Assembly (NCBI GenBank): GCA_000818945.1
Contig: KN805392.1
Span: 215,443-279,442, forward strand
Source: Schizochytrium sp. CCTCC M209059
Lineage: Eukaryota; Sar; Bigyra; Thraustochytrida; Thraustochytriidae
Length of the DNA: 64,000 nt
Reading direction: 5' to 3'
The notes under the pieces were generated by a model. The model was given only the letters and a program-made list of their open reading frames with translations. It was not told the DNA's origin and made no database searches. Of the stretch, positions 1-10,533 are shown in pieces. The first letter of the stretch is position 1. Every line of letters begins with the position of its first letter. The position numbers and the translations under genes were made by a program.

Positions 1-1299
1 CGGAGCGGAGTAGCAGCAGCAGCAACAGTAGCAGCAACAGCAGAAGCAACAGCATTGGTGACGGCGACCGGCCATCCACTGGCAGGCACAGACGAAAGAA
101 AGCCAGATTTGCGGCCTCGCGGTCGTATATACGACTACACTTCGAGTAGGCAGAGTGGGCAGGTCAGGGCAAAGCCAGCCAGGCGGATAGACCTAACAAG
201 CGTTGGGGCGCCTGACTATAAGGTCCCTTGTCCTTCCGAGAGACGGCCCCACAAAGGATAGATACAGCCAGAAACCTCCAGTGGCGTGGGCTCCTTGACT
301 AGTTTTACCGACATAAACATTCTCCCACATTAGCGAACGCTCCAACAACTGCCTCCGACGTCATCGCACCTGCCCCCTTCGCGAACGTTCTTGCGGTGGC
401 TGGACGCCGCACTGGACCCGCCGTTGCCACTCGCGCCGCCGGCCCGGAGGCAGAGTCCACCCGTACTCGCCGCGTCCGTCACCGGCTATGTCATCATCGC
501 CTACTGGCCGCCGCCGGGCCTGCACTGTGCTCCAGCAGCCCCGAGATGCTGAGCCCTGGGTGCCCGCAGTTGCACGCGTTGAACACCGGAAATGCTTGAG
601 AGCCTTCACAAGATTCTTCCCACACCTCAAGGCTTCGCAAGAACGCAGCCCTCTCGTGCCGCACGGAAGTATAGCATCTGGTCTGGGAAGAGAAGCACTC
701 CTTGCACAATCAACATACTTTCGTGTCCGATATCTACATCCGCTTCTTGATTCAACTTCCATAGGTTATAAAAGTACTAAAAGTACTGCGATACGAATTG
801 ATTCTTTGCAGTGGCCGGCTGGTCAGCCGGCCAACCAGCTACGTATGTAGCTTTGAGCACAATATGTGGCATAGGCCTGCGAGTTGAGCTTTGTCCTTTC
901 ATACCTTGAGAGTCCGTAATAGGCGCGACACGATTCGGTCGATCATTCGATCGCTCTGATTCGCGTCACGGTCACCGGTAGGCCTTCAAGTTTAGGCCTA
1001 GTAGTAGGCCTTTTTAACGTTTCTTTTCCTCTTTTTTCCCTCTTTTTTTTTTTTTTCAAAGTTTTACTTGGTCGTTAGGTTAGGTTGCAAGGGATAGAAA
1101 ACAAACTCGGCGCCGCGACGGCAATCCGCTTGGTCCTGGGCTTGCTTTGCGTTTGCGCAGGAAGGAGGTGAGAGTACGTGGAGGAGAAGGTCACGTCGCA
1201 TCCTCTCGGCGCAGTTTGTCTTGCGACAGCAAACCAGCGCAAAGCAACGCAAAGCAACGCAAAGCAACGCAAAGCAACGAACGAACGAACAAAAAAAAG
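1..1299. other. Intergenic/5' region before ORC2
   Basis: I see no supportable gene here. The first 55 bases are an imperfect CAG/CAA run that could be the edge of a low-complexity coding exon or leader extending off the window. A poly-pyrimidine tract with a long T run lies at about 1021-1060. The final 60 bases hold the tandem repeat described separately just before the ORC2 start codon. Confidence 0.5.
1238..1290 (+). repeat. Tandem 10-mer repeat in the ORC2 leader
   Basis: Four perfect copies of CGCAAAGCAA (1238-1277) are followed by three CGAA-type units, ending 9 bases before the ORC2 ATG. On the coding strand the tract contains no T, so it would form an unstructured leader. Confidence 0.9.
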
Positions 1300-3286
1300 A
1301 TGCCGCCGGCCAAGAAGCGCTCTCGCGATGGACGCCACGGTCTTGTAGGCAGAGTGGTCGTCGCCGGCCCCCGAAGAGGCGCCCTCGTCGCAACCCCCAT
1401 GCAGCCTTCGCCTCAACCCACTCCCGCGCGTTCCATTCTCGGCCAGAAGCGTCGCCGTGACGAGGCACGTAGCGGCCGCAGAAGCAATTTCTTCTCCAGC
1501 GATGATGACGACGACGACGACGACGATGAGGAGGAGGAGGAGGAAGACGAGGACGATGCCGTTATCAGAGAAGCTGGATCGGCGGACCACACTGCCCGAC
1601 GCCGCAAATGTTCCAGTGTCGATGGCGAAAATGCGCCACACCTTGAAAACGATGGCAACGACGACAATAACGACGAACGAGATATTAGCATCGTCGCCCC
1701 AGGCGTAGAGGAAGACGATGACGACGAGAATGAAGACAAAGACGAGGAGGATGACGGCGATAACAAGGGCCGTAGACGATCGCAAAAGCACAAGCGCGTC
1801 AACGCAGTCAAGTCGGGACTCGTGTCGACCTACTTTGACATGGAAACAAACGCAGAAATGCAAAAACGGCGCAGAAAGTCACTCGCCTCGCTTCGTGCAG
1901 CTCACAACAAGGCCAAGATTAAGTCCATTGCGCAACTTGACTTGCCTTCTGAAAAAGAGGCACGCGCCATGCTGCGGCAACGAGCAGCAGCAGCGCCAGA
2001 GCCTTCGCGCACCGGAGGCGCTTCTGCTCGGAGTTTAGCCAGGTCTGCAAAAGTGGCCCAGGCAAACACGTCCTCGCGCACGCAAGAGACAGAAGTAGCC
2101 GTGCGCGACGCTGTCACCGCCCTTGTTCGGCACCTTCCCCGGGACTACGTTCTCATGGAACAGGGCTTCAACATTCTCGTGCACGGCTTTGGATCCAAGA
2201 AACGTGTCCTTGAGGGCTACGCTGCCGCGATTGGCGCCTATGAACGTGCGCGCAAACGTCCCGCGTCTTGCATCATGGTTATGTCGGGATTTTCTGCCAC
2301 GCTCAATGTCCGCGCGGCGCTCGCGACCCTCCTTCAACACTACATAGGTCTCAGCGAGACCGAAAGTCTCCGACCTTCTCGCTCTTTGGAAGCCATGAGC
2401 GCGCTTGCCGTCGAGCTTTCCACGGAGGTCGCTCGTCGGCGCAAAATCCATATCGACGGCGACGAGGATGATTCCTCCGTCATCGCTAGCAGGCAGCAGC
2501 CCGTTCGTGGCTTTGACCTTGATCCAAGCGCTCCTGTCTGGACGCGAAATCTCTTTCTTATTGTTGTAAGTTTTGCAAGCTTGCAAGCTTACTTGCTTGC
2601 ATGTGCTCGCTCGCCCACCCGCCCAGCCAGCCAGTCTGACAGCTAGACAGCCAGCCAGCCAGCGCTGAGGATTCCGAACTTGTACTGACTATTACTTGCG
2701 AATCGCACAGCACAACATCGACGGGAGCATCTTGCGCGGCCTCGGGTCTAAGCGTGCACTGAGCCTCCTGGCCCAAAGTCCGCAGGTCCATCTGGTCGCC
2801 TCCGTGGATCACATTGCCGCAGAGCTGCTTTGGGATCCAAAGCAGCTCGAAAATTGCCGTTGGGTTTGGCGTGAAGTCACAACGCGAGAGTCCTATCTGT
2901 TCGAGGGGATCGGCGCGCCCTCGCTCGTGCGTGGCCAAGACGTACATGGATCGCGCGGTGCTGCCTTCGTGCTTTCCAGTCTCACTCCCAATCACATTTC
3001 CGTCCTCGAAGTCTTGGCCGACTACCAACTTGAGATTGCCGAGGCCTCCGCCGCCGCGGGCTCCACTTCACTGCCTGGAATGGAATTCGCAGACCTGCTC
3101 AATGTTTGTCGCGACCAAATGTTCGTCTCGACAGAAAGATCTCTACGCAATCTTCTCGTCGAGTTCAAAGACCACAGCATCCTCGGAACTCGTCTCTCTC
3201 CCGACGGTAAAGAGCTTCTTTACCTTACACATGATCCCAGTGTCATCAAGCGCGAGATTGACAAGATCAACGGTCTCGAAGCGTAA
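1300..3286 (+). CDS. ORC2: Origin recognition complex subunit 2 (two exons)
   Basis: This is a subunit of the six-protein ATPase complex that marks replication origins and loads MCM helicase. The coding sequence is exon 1 (1300-2565, 422 codons) joined to exon 2 (2711-3286), giving 613 residues, close to the usual ORC2 size. The N-terminal 250 residues are basic and acidic low complexity, with runs of D and E, which is normal for ORC2. The AAA-like core contains the diagnostic NILVHGFGSKKRVLE segment near residue 290. The exon junction restores LFLIV|HNIDGSILRG, which matches the conserved ORC2 'hNIDG' block, so the splice is well supported. The C-terminus has the winged-helix-like stretch. 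I chose the ATG at 1300 because the longer upstream reading is translated repeat. Confidence 0.93.
2566..2710 (+). other. ORC2 intron, 145 bp
   Basis: The intron begins GTAAG at 2566 and ends CACAG at 2706-2710. It is phase 0: exon 1 is exactly 422 codons. It is full of small repeats (GCTTGCAAGCTT-type palindromic words and CAGCCAGC tetranucleotides). It also has a stop (2644-2646) in the exon 1 frame, so retaining it would truncate the protein. Confidence 0.9.
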
Positions 3287-5341
3287 TATTTCCAGTCCAG
3301 ATCTTTCCTTTTTCGTTTTTGGTTTCTGGTTTTTGGTTTTGTTTTTGCTTGGTTTGCAAACTTGTACAGCTTTCGCATACGAAACGCTAGTTCGCTCGAC
3401 GTGTATGCGCTGGTGGAGAACGCTCAATGGACCTAGCCAAGCTCGAACTGACGATGACATGAAAGACTTGCAAACCTTGAAAATTGTTGCTCTTCTTCAA
3501 CCTTGGACAGAAGATGAGGTGATCAAGGCTTCTTTTTCCAACGCAATGCAATGTTCACAACCTCGGCGAGATATTCGCCAAAGCTGGCCCGTCACTGGTG
3601 TGCAAAAGCTGTTGACGGTAATTCCTCAGAGATCAGAAAGAATGAAAGGAAAAAAGATGATTTCTCGATACTGAACGTAAACAAAATTCCGCTTCGTGGC
3701 TAGCACGAAACGGGAGAGTAGGCTCAAAGCTTCTCACGCTGCTGTTCGGAGTTAGCTTCAATGTTTTGGTGTGGTTGGGTAGGTTTCGATTCTGCCGGCT
3801 TCTGGCATCCACTTTGGTCGCCGCCCGGTCTTTCGGCTCAGTGGTCCCAGGGCGCGCCCCTGGTCAATCTTTACGAAGTAGATCTATAATTGTACTAATA
3901 TTGTTTCGGGCGCGGAGCAAGCTCGGCGCGGACTTATGGCGCGGCCTTGTACCGGTGCTCAACTCCGCGCGTTCCCACGGCGCGGGTTTGTGCGTTCTTC
4001 TCGTCTCGCATCGTGCCCCTTCGATATTCATCATCGGTGATTTGTCTCTCTCAGAGCAACTTCTCGCCTACCATCAGGTCTGTAGGAAGGTTCACTTCTT
4101 TATTGTGGTCCTATACAAAGAAGTACTCACAGCCGTGCCAACGCCGTATTTTTGGAGCAGGCGTTCTTCGTCTATGCAAATGCGAGAACTCTGCAGAAGA
4201 CAGACCAGCCTAAGTTTTCGCGTAAGTTCGCAAGGTAAATTTCAAGACTTTCTTCGTTTTTCAATATCCCGATCCCCCCCCCCCTCTCACCCCCCTCCCC
4301 AAAGAATCATGCACATACCCCCATACAGAAGCCGCACATAATCTTTCAAATGTACTAATGAATATGATTCTCTATCTTTCTAACCAAACCAGTGCTTGCA
4401 GGAGATACTCGAAGCCCATTACTGCGGAAACACTTGAAGTATGAACTTGAAAATGACTTCCAAAGGAACAATGTTCTGACTGTATTCGCATGATAGGGAT
4501 CATCTCGACAGTACATGCCACGGTGCAAGTTTCGAGCGAATTCTCCTTTTTCTGTCAATGATAACCAGATAGCTGAAAACATGTTCTTTATTACAAACCA
4601 AAGAGTTCTTGCGCGCAACAGGCCTACCTTGCATAACACAAAGATCGACAGTAAAGCTGACGTCTTGACCTATCGACTCGAATTTTTTTCCTGCATTGCT
4701 AGTGCTCAGACAGCGTGTCATTCTGTTGTGCATGGTCAATCTTCGGAAATGCAGCACGGGCTCTTGCTTTTCCAAATCAAGATCTTGCAACCAAGGCCTA
4801 CGTGACGTTGATTTGCGTGCACACTTATATGTGAGAGAATTCACAAAGAACACAAATATTCACACTTGCAGCTCTAAAGGCTATCGCCTCGAACCTCTCA
4901 TTCTGCATAAATACTGCCTTGCAAGCCGTTCTCCGTTGCTACTAATGACTTTCCGCCTCGCTCAGGAATGTGTGCTAAGTGAATCCTTGATCCACCCTCT
5001 TTTTTGCGAAAGTTAGCTTTCAGAATTGTAAATTCGCCCAAACAATTCCACTAACTCGCCCCGTCTCCGGAAAAAGGGGGAATCTAATTGCCACATTGTT
5101 CTTTTTGGAAGTAGCTTAAGCGCTTGACACATACAGACATAGAAGGAAAGTGCCACGACGAGATGGAAACGAGGGAAGAATCAGGTATGTGCAGAGAGAA
5201 ACCTTTTTCCATCTTGCAAAGGAAAAATTCACGAGAAAAAATCGCCGAATCGCCAGCGTGCAATCAGTCGCACACAACGCGCCAAAACCGCGAAGAAAAT
5301 CTATGATAAAGCCTGAGAGATTGCGAGACGGAATGCTTCGA
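3287..5341. other. Gene-free interval downstream of ORC2
   Basis: About 2 kb between the convergent ORC2 and 5342-6343 genes. The open frames here have no domain-like composition. T-rich words follow the ORC2 stop (3300-3350) and a C-homopolymer tract lies at about 4266-4302. I see no RNA gene or mobile element. Confidence 0.5.
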
Positions 5342-6343
5342 TCAGGCATGAGCGCCCGAGGCGGACTCTTCCGAGGCGTATGGGTCCACTCTTGCGTCGA
5401 TGACAGCGCGAGTATAGTCAAGCATTGCACGACGAAGTGGGCGAGCGCGTTGTGCTAGACGAAGCTGGCGAGTTTTGTACTCTGCCCTTCCAACTTCAGT
5501 CTCCACCGCAACTGGTTCTAGACCGAAGGCTGTGGCGTCATAAGGACTTGCAGCAACGTCAAGAGCACGCGCTTCAAGGGCAAGCTCGAGAGCGTTGGCA
5601 AGCATCGCACCCGGTATGAGCGCACCTAGTTTGAGAGCATGACGTAAAAGGTCCATTTGCGCGTGCAAGCAGGCCGGATTCTCCGACACGAAACTCTGTT
5701 CCCGGTCAATGTCATGATGGCGGCTATAAGTCTTGGCGGACTTGGCAAAGAAACGCATGGCGTCAAAGTGTGTGCAGTTGACCTCGAGCGCACGAACGGT
5801 CGCATTAATGTCCTGCTGCGCGACGCGGCGAGGCAAGGACTGGAACTGGGCCGCAAAAGGTTCATCCTCATCGGCTTCTTGGTAGAGCATGGCCCATTCG
5901 TGCATGCCGAAGCAATTGAGCACGGGCGCATTGGTCGTGGTCGATTGCAAGACGCCCTGTACGAAATGCAAGGCATCAGCGTCCTTTTGTGTCACGGTGA
6001 CACGGCAGTATAAAGAGGAGTCCTGCAGGCGACCGTCGTGGTGCGGTTCGTCTTGGGGAGCGCGCTCGAGACGGAGGGCAAGAAGAGTTTGATCATGCTC
6101 GGCATCTGGGATGTTGTCAAGCCTCAGCCAAGCGAGGGCCCCTGGACTCCAGCGTGTCAACTTCTTGCGCACGTCCGCCGCGCTCTTGACAAAGTAGTAG
6201 GACCGCAAAAAGTTGAAGATTGGGTGGTCTGCGCGCAGACCGCCCTTTGCATCCCGGCCCTCGGCCAAGAGACTTGCGACGCGGGCGCCGTGCTCTGCCG
6301 CGGCGCGTGTCCACTCGCTGCGACCCAGCGCCGTTCGCAGCAT
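5342..6343 (-). CDS. Bacterial-type '3-methyladenine DNA glycosylase' family protein
   Basis: A 333-residue protein that resembles a family found mainly in actinobacteria and other bacteria. Databases often label it 3-methyladenine DNA glycosylase, although that activity is not, to my knowledge, established for it. The supporting blocks in order are: an N-terminal EWxxAAAEHxARVxxLL helix, then HPIFNFLRSYYF, then RRWSPGALAWL-type (here TRWSPG), then NCFGMHEWAMLY near the middle, then NCTHFDAMRFF, ENPACLHAQMDLLRHALKLG, and a final ASPYDATAFG-PVAVET-EY block. I see no HhH-GPD or AAG-type glycosylase motif, so the catalytic assignment is doubtful. The ATG at 6343 gives an N-terminus matching the family. 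There are no introns and no targeting peptide. It is convergent with ORC2. Bacterial ancestry by transfer is possible but needs a tree. Confidence 0.72.
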   Translation of the reverse strand: MLRTALGRSEWTRAAAEHGARVASLLAEGRDAKGGLRADHPIFNFLRSYYFVKSAADVRKKLTRWSPGALAWLRLDNIPDAEHDQTLLALRLERAPQDEPHHDGRLQDSSLYCRVTVTQKDADALHFVQGVLQSTTTNAPVLNCFGMHEWAMLYQEADEDEPFAAQFQSLPRRVAQQDINATVRALEVNCTHFDAMRFFAKSAKTYSRHHDIDREQSFVSENPACLHAQMDLLRHALKLGALIPGAMLANALELALEARALDVAASPYDATAFGLEPVAVETEVGRAEYKTRQLRLAQRARPLRRAMLDYTRAVIDARVDPYASEESASGAHA

Positions 6344-6777
6344 CGCGCGTGAGGCTTGCCAGTCTGCTTGGGCGCCGGTCGCTTCCTGCTATGAATTTGC
6401 TTGCATGTGAGGAGCTAGCTGTCTTGGCTTTTTCTTTTTCTTTTTCTTTTTCTTAGTTTCATGGCAAGTTATACACAAGGCAAGCCAGGCAACTTTGACA
6501 TGTTCTTCTTCTTGCTCGTACAGCTTGTTGAGGTATCCTGCGAGCCATCATGGTGACTTCGCGTCTCCGCGACGTGCTCATGATTGCGATCTCACGCTGC
6601 CACGGGCAAGCCATGCTACGCCACGTCCTGCCCGCCGAGACGTCACCCCACGGTGCCTTCATTAGCAGGTATAGACGATGATCTGTGGCACACTCCAACG
6701 CTGTGCCGTGTCCGTGCCACGTCCTCGGCGAAGAAGCATGCCATGGCCGACCTCCTCGGCGCCTCGCCTCTCGCGCG

Positions 6778-6830
6778 CCTGCCTGCATGCCTGCCTGCCT
6801 GCCTGCCTGCATGCCTGCCTGCCTGCCTGC
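6778..6830. repeat. CTGC tetranucleotide microsatellite
   Basis: About a dozen CTGC units interrupted by two single-base variants (CATG), with no coding association. Confidence 0.9.
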
Positions 6831-7417
6831 GCGTTCGGCTCGCCCGCCTGACCCACCGCAGGCCGGGCCCCGGAGGGGGAGGGCGAGGGCGAGGGCTCGC
6901 GGCGCGGGCAAGGCGCTTGCTCTCTCTCTCTCTGTCTGTGTCTCTGCGGACCCAAGGCGATGGGCTCTCTCGGGCATTTGGCGAGCAGACAGACCAGGCG
7001 CGCGCCGCCCACGCTGACCTGGTCTGGCACCCCCTCCGCCTGCTGCCTGCATGCAGTGCAGCTCGCCGCGGCCCCTGGAGCAGGCCGCGGGTGGGCGCGT
7101 CTCCAAGGCCGACGGCCTCTGTCTGGCTGGCCGCTTGCTCGCCTCTCCCTTTCTTTCTCCCTCCCCTCCCTCTGGCCTCGGCTGACTCGGCGGCACACAC
7201 TGTGGAAAGCGCCGGCGGGCGCGGCGCGCGGCTTCGTTTCGGGCCGACCTGCCCCGACTGGCGTCGGCGGCGTCGGGCCGTGGGGCAGCACGGGAAAGCA
7301 GGCAGGCAGGCAGGCACGCAGACGCGTCTCACTGCAGCTGCAATGCGACAGCGAGTCCAAGTCATCATGATTCCGAGTGAGTCGTTCGTTCATTCGTTCC
7401 GAGTGGACCGATCGATC

Positions 7418-7419
7418 GT

Positions 7420-7487
<68 letters not shown>

Positions 7488-7490
7488 TCA
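7418..7490. repeat. TTTC microsatellite with flanking 28-bp direct repeat
   Basis: About 17 TTTC units. They run straight into two tandem copies of a CTTTCTTTCACTTCTTCTTC-containing unit, covering about 7481-7536. Confidence 0.9.
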
Positions 7491-9604
7491 CTTCTTCTTC
7501 TTTTTTTCTTTCTTTCACTTCTTCTTCTTTTTTTCGTTCAATTGTTCGTGGCCGTTCGATCGTTCGCTCTTTCGCGTTCGTTCGCTCTTCGCCGCATGCC
7601 TGCTACGGGGTGGCGGCTAGCGAGTGGCGGGGGGCACGGGGCGGCCGCGTCCGTCCGTCTGTTCGTTCGTTCGTTCGTTCATTTATTGTTTTAGTCATGG
7701 TCGATGAGTCTGGTCGGCCAGTTGCCCTGGTTGATCTCTCTCTTTCTGGAGAAAAAGTCTCGGAGGTCGGCCGGAACGCGCGCCAGCCACTGGTCAGGAG
7801 CTCCACAGCGGCTACTGCTCGGCGGGGGCGCGTAGGGAATTATTTTGCCGAGAAACCCGCAGCTGATGCTTGCTCGGAAGAACGCACCCCTCTCGGCGGA
7901 TCTGCGACGCAGCACAGATAATTTGCGTCTGCTTTGCGGGGGGGAAGCGGAGGGGAAGGCAGCATAGATCTGGGTAGCCCCGTGCTAAACCTCGTGGTGT
8001 ACCTGCGTCGGGACGCCGTGGGCAACGCCGCAGCTTGCGTCTCACAGCTCTTCCCACAGCAATGCCAGTTGGTCGCAGTTCTTCCTGCACTGAAGCGCCG
8101 TCCGCGCAGGGGCTGAGTTCTTCCGTGCGGCGCGCGCTTATTGCGGCACGCTGTGTTCTTGCCCCCGCTTGCGCGCGGGCGGGCGGCGCGCAGGCGGCTG
8201 GGCGGCTGCGCGGCTGCGCGGCTGCGTAACGTGGCCCGCTGCGCGCGCTGCCTACGCCGCTACTAGCGCTCTCTATACGCCGGCGCCTGACCCTTTTCGC
8301 CGGCGACGGGCCATGGCCGACGCGTCGGCACACGAAACACACAGCTAATAGGTTGATATCCCGAAGCAGCGGCCAGCGAAGGTAAACTGCGGGGCGCTTC
8401 GCGCGGGCCCGCCAGGTCGCTCAGCCTCGCAAAGGCCGCAAGCAGGCAGCAGCTGCGGCCGCAGCCCCACGGCGAATCTCTCTCCTCCCCCTCTCCCGCA
8501 CGCCGCCGGGTGGGGCGGCGTCCGGAGCCGCGGCGGGCCGAGCGAGGCATGGCAGGCTGGACTCGGCTGAGGCGTGGCTGCTTCGCGAGGACGCAGGGGG
8601 CAGAGAGGAGGAGCAAACGAAAGAGGGGGAGGTAGGTGGTCCCTAGGGCTGCCGTCGGCTGAGGCGCGGAGGCCAGGCGAGCCCGGCGGGGAGAGTGGCG
8701 CAGAGGCGCGGTGCAAAGGATCAAGGCGCGGCGTGGCCTGGCGGAAGAGGTCGAGCGAATGAAAGGTGCCGCTGCTGGCTGATGCGTGACTGCCTGACAG
8801 GCAGATCGACCGACCGACTGAGTGCGTGAGTGGGTGAGTGAGTGAATGAGTGACTGGTGTGGACTGGTTGCTGCCTCCCGGCGAAGTAGGGACGGCTCGC
8901 TAGCTGGCTGGCCGAAGGCAGCCCGGCAGCCCGGCTGGCTGGCTGGCTGGCTGGCTGTGGCTGGCATGCCGTACGGCTGGATAGATGGATGGATAGATGA
9001 GCTGAGGCGGCGGCGACTGCGAACGGCGGAGTTGGCGTGGGGCGTCGCACCACAGTGCCCTGGGCCTGGCGACCAGGGCATAGCTCCCCTCCCAGCGGGC
9101 GGCGTCGGGCGAGGCCAAGCCTCAACCAGGCCCGCAGCGGGGCAAACATCCACAGCTTCTCTACCGCAGCGGGCCCCCGCCACGGCGACGCAGCAGAGGA
9201 AAGAAAGGAGGCAGCAGCCAGCTTTTGCTGCAGGGAGAGAAAGACTGTCTGTCTATCAATACTAGGAGGCAGGCAAGCAGGTAACCAGGCAGGCAGGCGA
9301 CTCTGCGGCCCGCCGCGGGCATGCGACGCAGCCGCGCTGCTTCCTCAGTTGCCTCCCCTTAGCAGTCCTGCTGCCTCCGAAGCTGCCTCCCCCTCCCTCG
9401 GCAGCAGGGGGGAGCGAAGGCAAGGCGAGGGGGAGCTGGCAGGGCCTGCGTCGCCCGCCGTCGGCCGGCGTAGGGGCCCGACCGCGCCGAGCGGCGAGGG
9501 GAGCAAAGCCGACAACGCCGACTCGGGAAAACATATAGCTGTGGGACGTAGGGGGGCGATATCGCCGTGAGGAGGAAAACGCGCAGGACTAGTGCCGGTT
9601 GGGC

Positions 9605-9857
9605 CGGCTCAGAAGCGCAAGTCGGCCCTATAGTCGGGGCAGGTCGGTAGGATTGCCCCGCAGTGAGCTCCCGCACGGAAGCAGCTGCAGGGCCTACGGC
9701 GGGAGGCGGCGCGGCGACGCGAACGCAGCTTTTCGGTGAATTCGCAGTGCGCTCTCCTCCCCCCGTAGGCCCTGCAGCTGCTCCCGTGCGGGAGCTCACT
9801 GCGGGGCAATCCTACCGACCTGCCCCGACTATAGGGCCGACTTGCGCTTCTGAGCCG
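9605..9857. repeat. Large inverted repeat (foldback), 95-bp arms
   Basis: The left arm (9605-9699) and right arm (9763-9857) are reverse complements over 95 bases, with one mismatch (CACGGAAGC against CACGGGAGC). They are separated by a 63-base spacer. The arms begin CGGCTCAGAAGCGCAAGTCG and end at CCTACGG. I see no flanking target-site duplication and no open reading frame that explains the symmetry. It could be a foldback or MITE-like element, a hairpin RNA source, or an assembly artefact. Confidence 0.95.
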
Positions 9858-10313
9858 CTGGCAGACCTGCAACGCAGAATAGCACAGCCAGTAAGCAAGC
9901 GAAGCGAGCAAGCAAGCAAGCGAGGCGAGCAAGCGAGCGAGCGAGCGAGCGACCTGCTTGCGCGACGCCCGCGCCGCCTTTCCTTCGCGTGGCCTGGAGC
10001 CGGCGGCCGCGCACGAGACGCAGCGCAGCGCTGCAGCGCGGCGCGGCGCGGCGCGCACGAGTGAGCGGAGCCAAGCGAGCCAGACAGAGAGGCAGAAGAA
10101 GCAGCCTGGCCGCGCCGGCCGAGGCCCTTTCGCCGGCCGTGGCCTGTGACGGCCAAGGCCTGCGCGCCTTCCCTCGCCCAGGGCAGCGGCGCGCTCGCGC
10201 AGAGTCGCAGCGGCCCGCCGGCTAGCTGGCTGGCTGGTTGACCAGCGCGCCCCCTCTTTTTCCCCCTCTTTTCTTTTCCTTCTCTCCTCCCCTGTTCCTT
10301 GCCACCAGCCCGT

Positions 10314-10364
10314 GAGCAAGAGCAAGAGCAAGAGCAAGAGCAGCAGCAGCAGCAGCAGCAGCAG
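10314..10364 (+). repeat. AGCAAG/AGC repeat in the AP2 gene leader
   Basis: Several GAGCAA units pass into a pure (AGC)n run, ending about 95 bases before the ATG of the AP2-domain gene. Confidence 0.85.
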
Positions 10365-10457
10365 GAGTAGACTACGGACGTTCCACCTGCAGCGCTAAGC
10401 AAACCCAAGGCAGCGATATACCACACTGTACATCCAAGTCGACTAGACGACATCACG

Positions 10458-10496
10458 ATGAATTCCAACATGAGCCACAACTTTATCAACACCATT

Positions 10497-10533
<37 letters not shown>

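Larger units (their letters stand above)
6344..10457. other. Repeat-rich gene-free island
   Basis: About 4.1 kb of GC-rich DNA dominated by tri-, tetra- and hexanucleotide arrays: TTTTTC at 6426-6455, CTGC at 6778-6830, TTTC at 7418-7490, GTTC near 7660-7681, GGCT at about 8931-8956, GCGA near 9900-9950 and AGCAAG/AGC at 10314-10364. Long frames exist on both strands, but they translate to Arg/Ala/Pro/Ser-rich repeats and look spurious. The only large structure is the foldback at 9605-9857. The last part must hold the promoter and leader of the AP2 gene. Confidence 0.6.

Noticed and set aside
1413..1863. Minus-strand frames with long Ser or Val/Ile runs opposite ORC2
   Set aside because: They are the antisense reading of the Asp/Glu codon runs in the ORC2 N-terminus.
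6584..7921. 445-codon plus-strand frame through microsatellites
   Set aside because: The protein would be translated CTGC and TTTC repeats (PACLPACL, SFFLSFFL); overlapping frames of similar length exist on the other strand.
8263..9183. 306-codon minus-strand frame
   Set aside because: Arg/Ser/Pro/Ala-biased translation of repeat-rich DNA with no domain features and no conserved-looking block.
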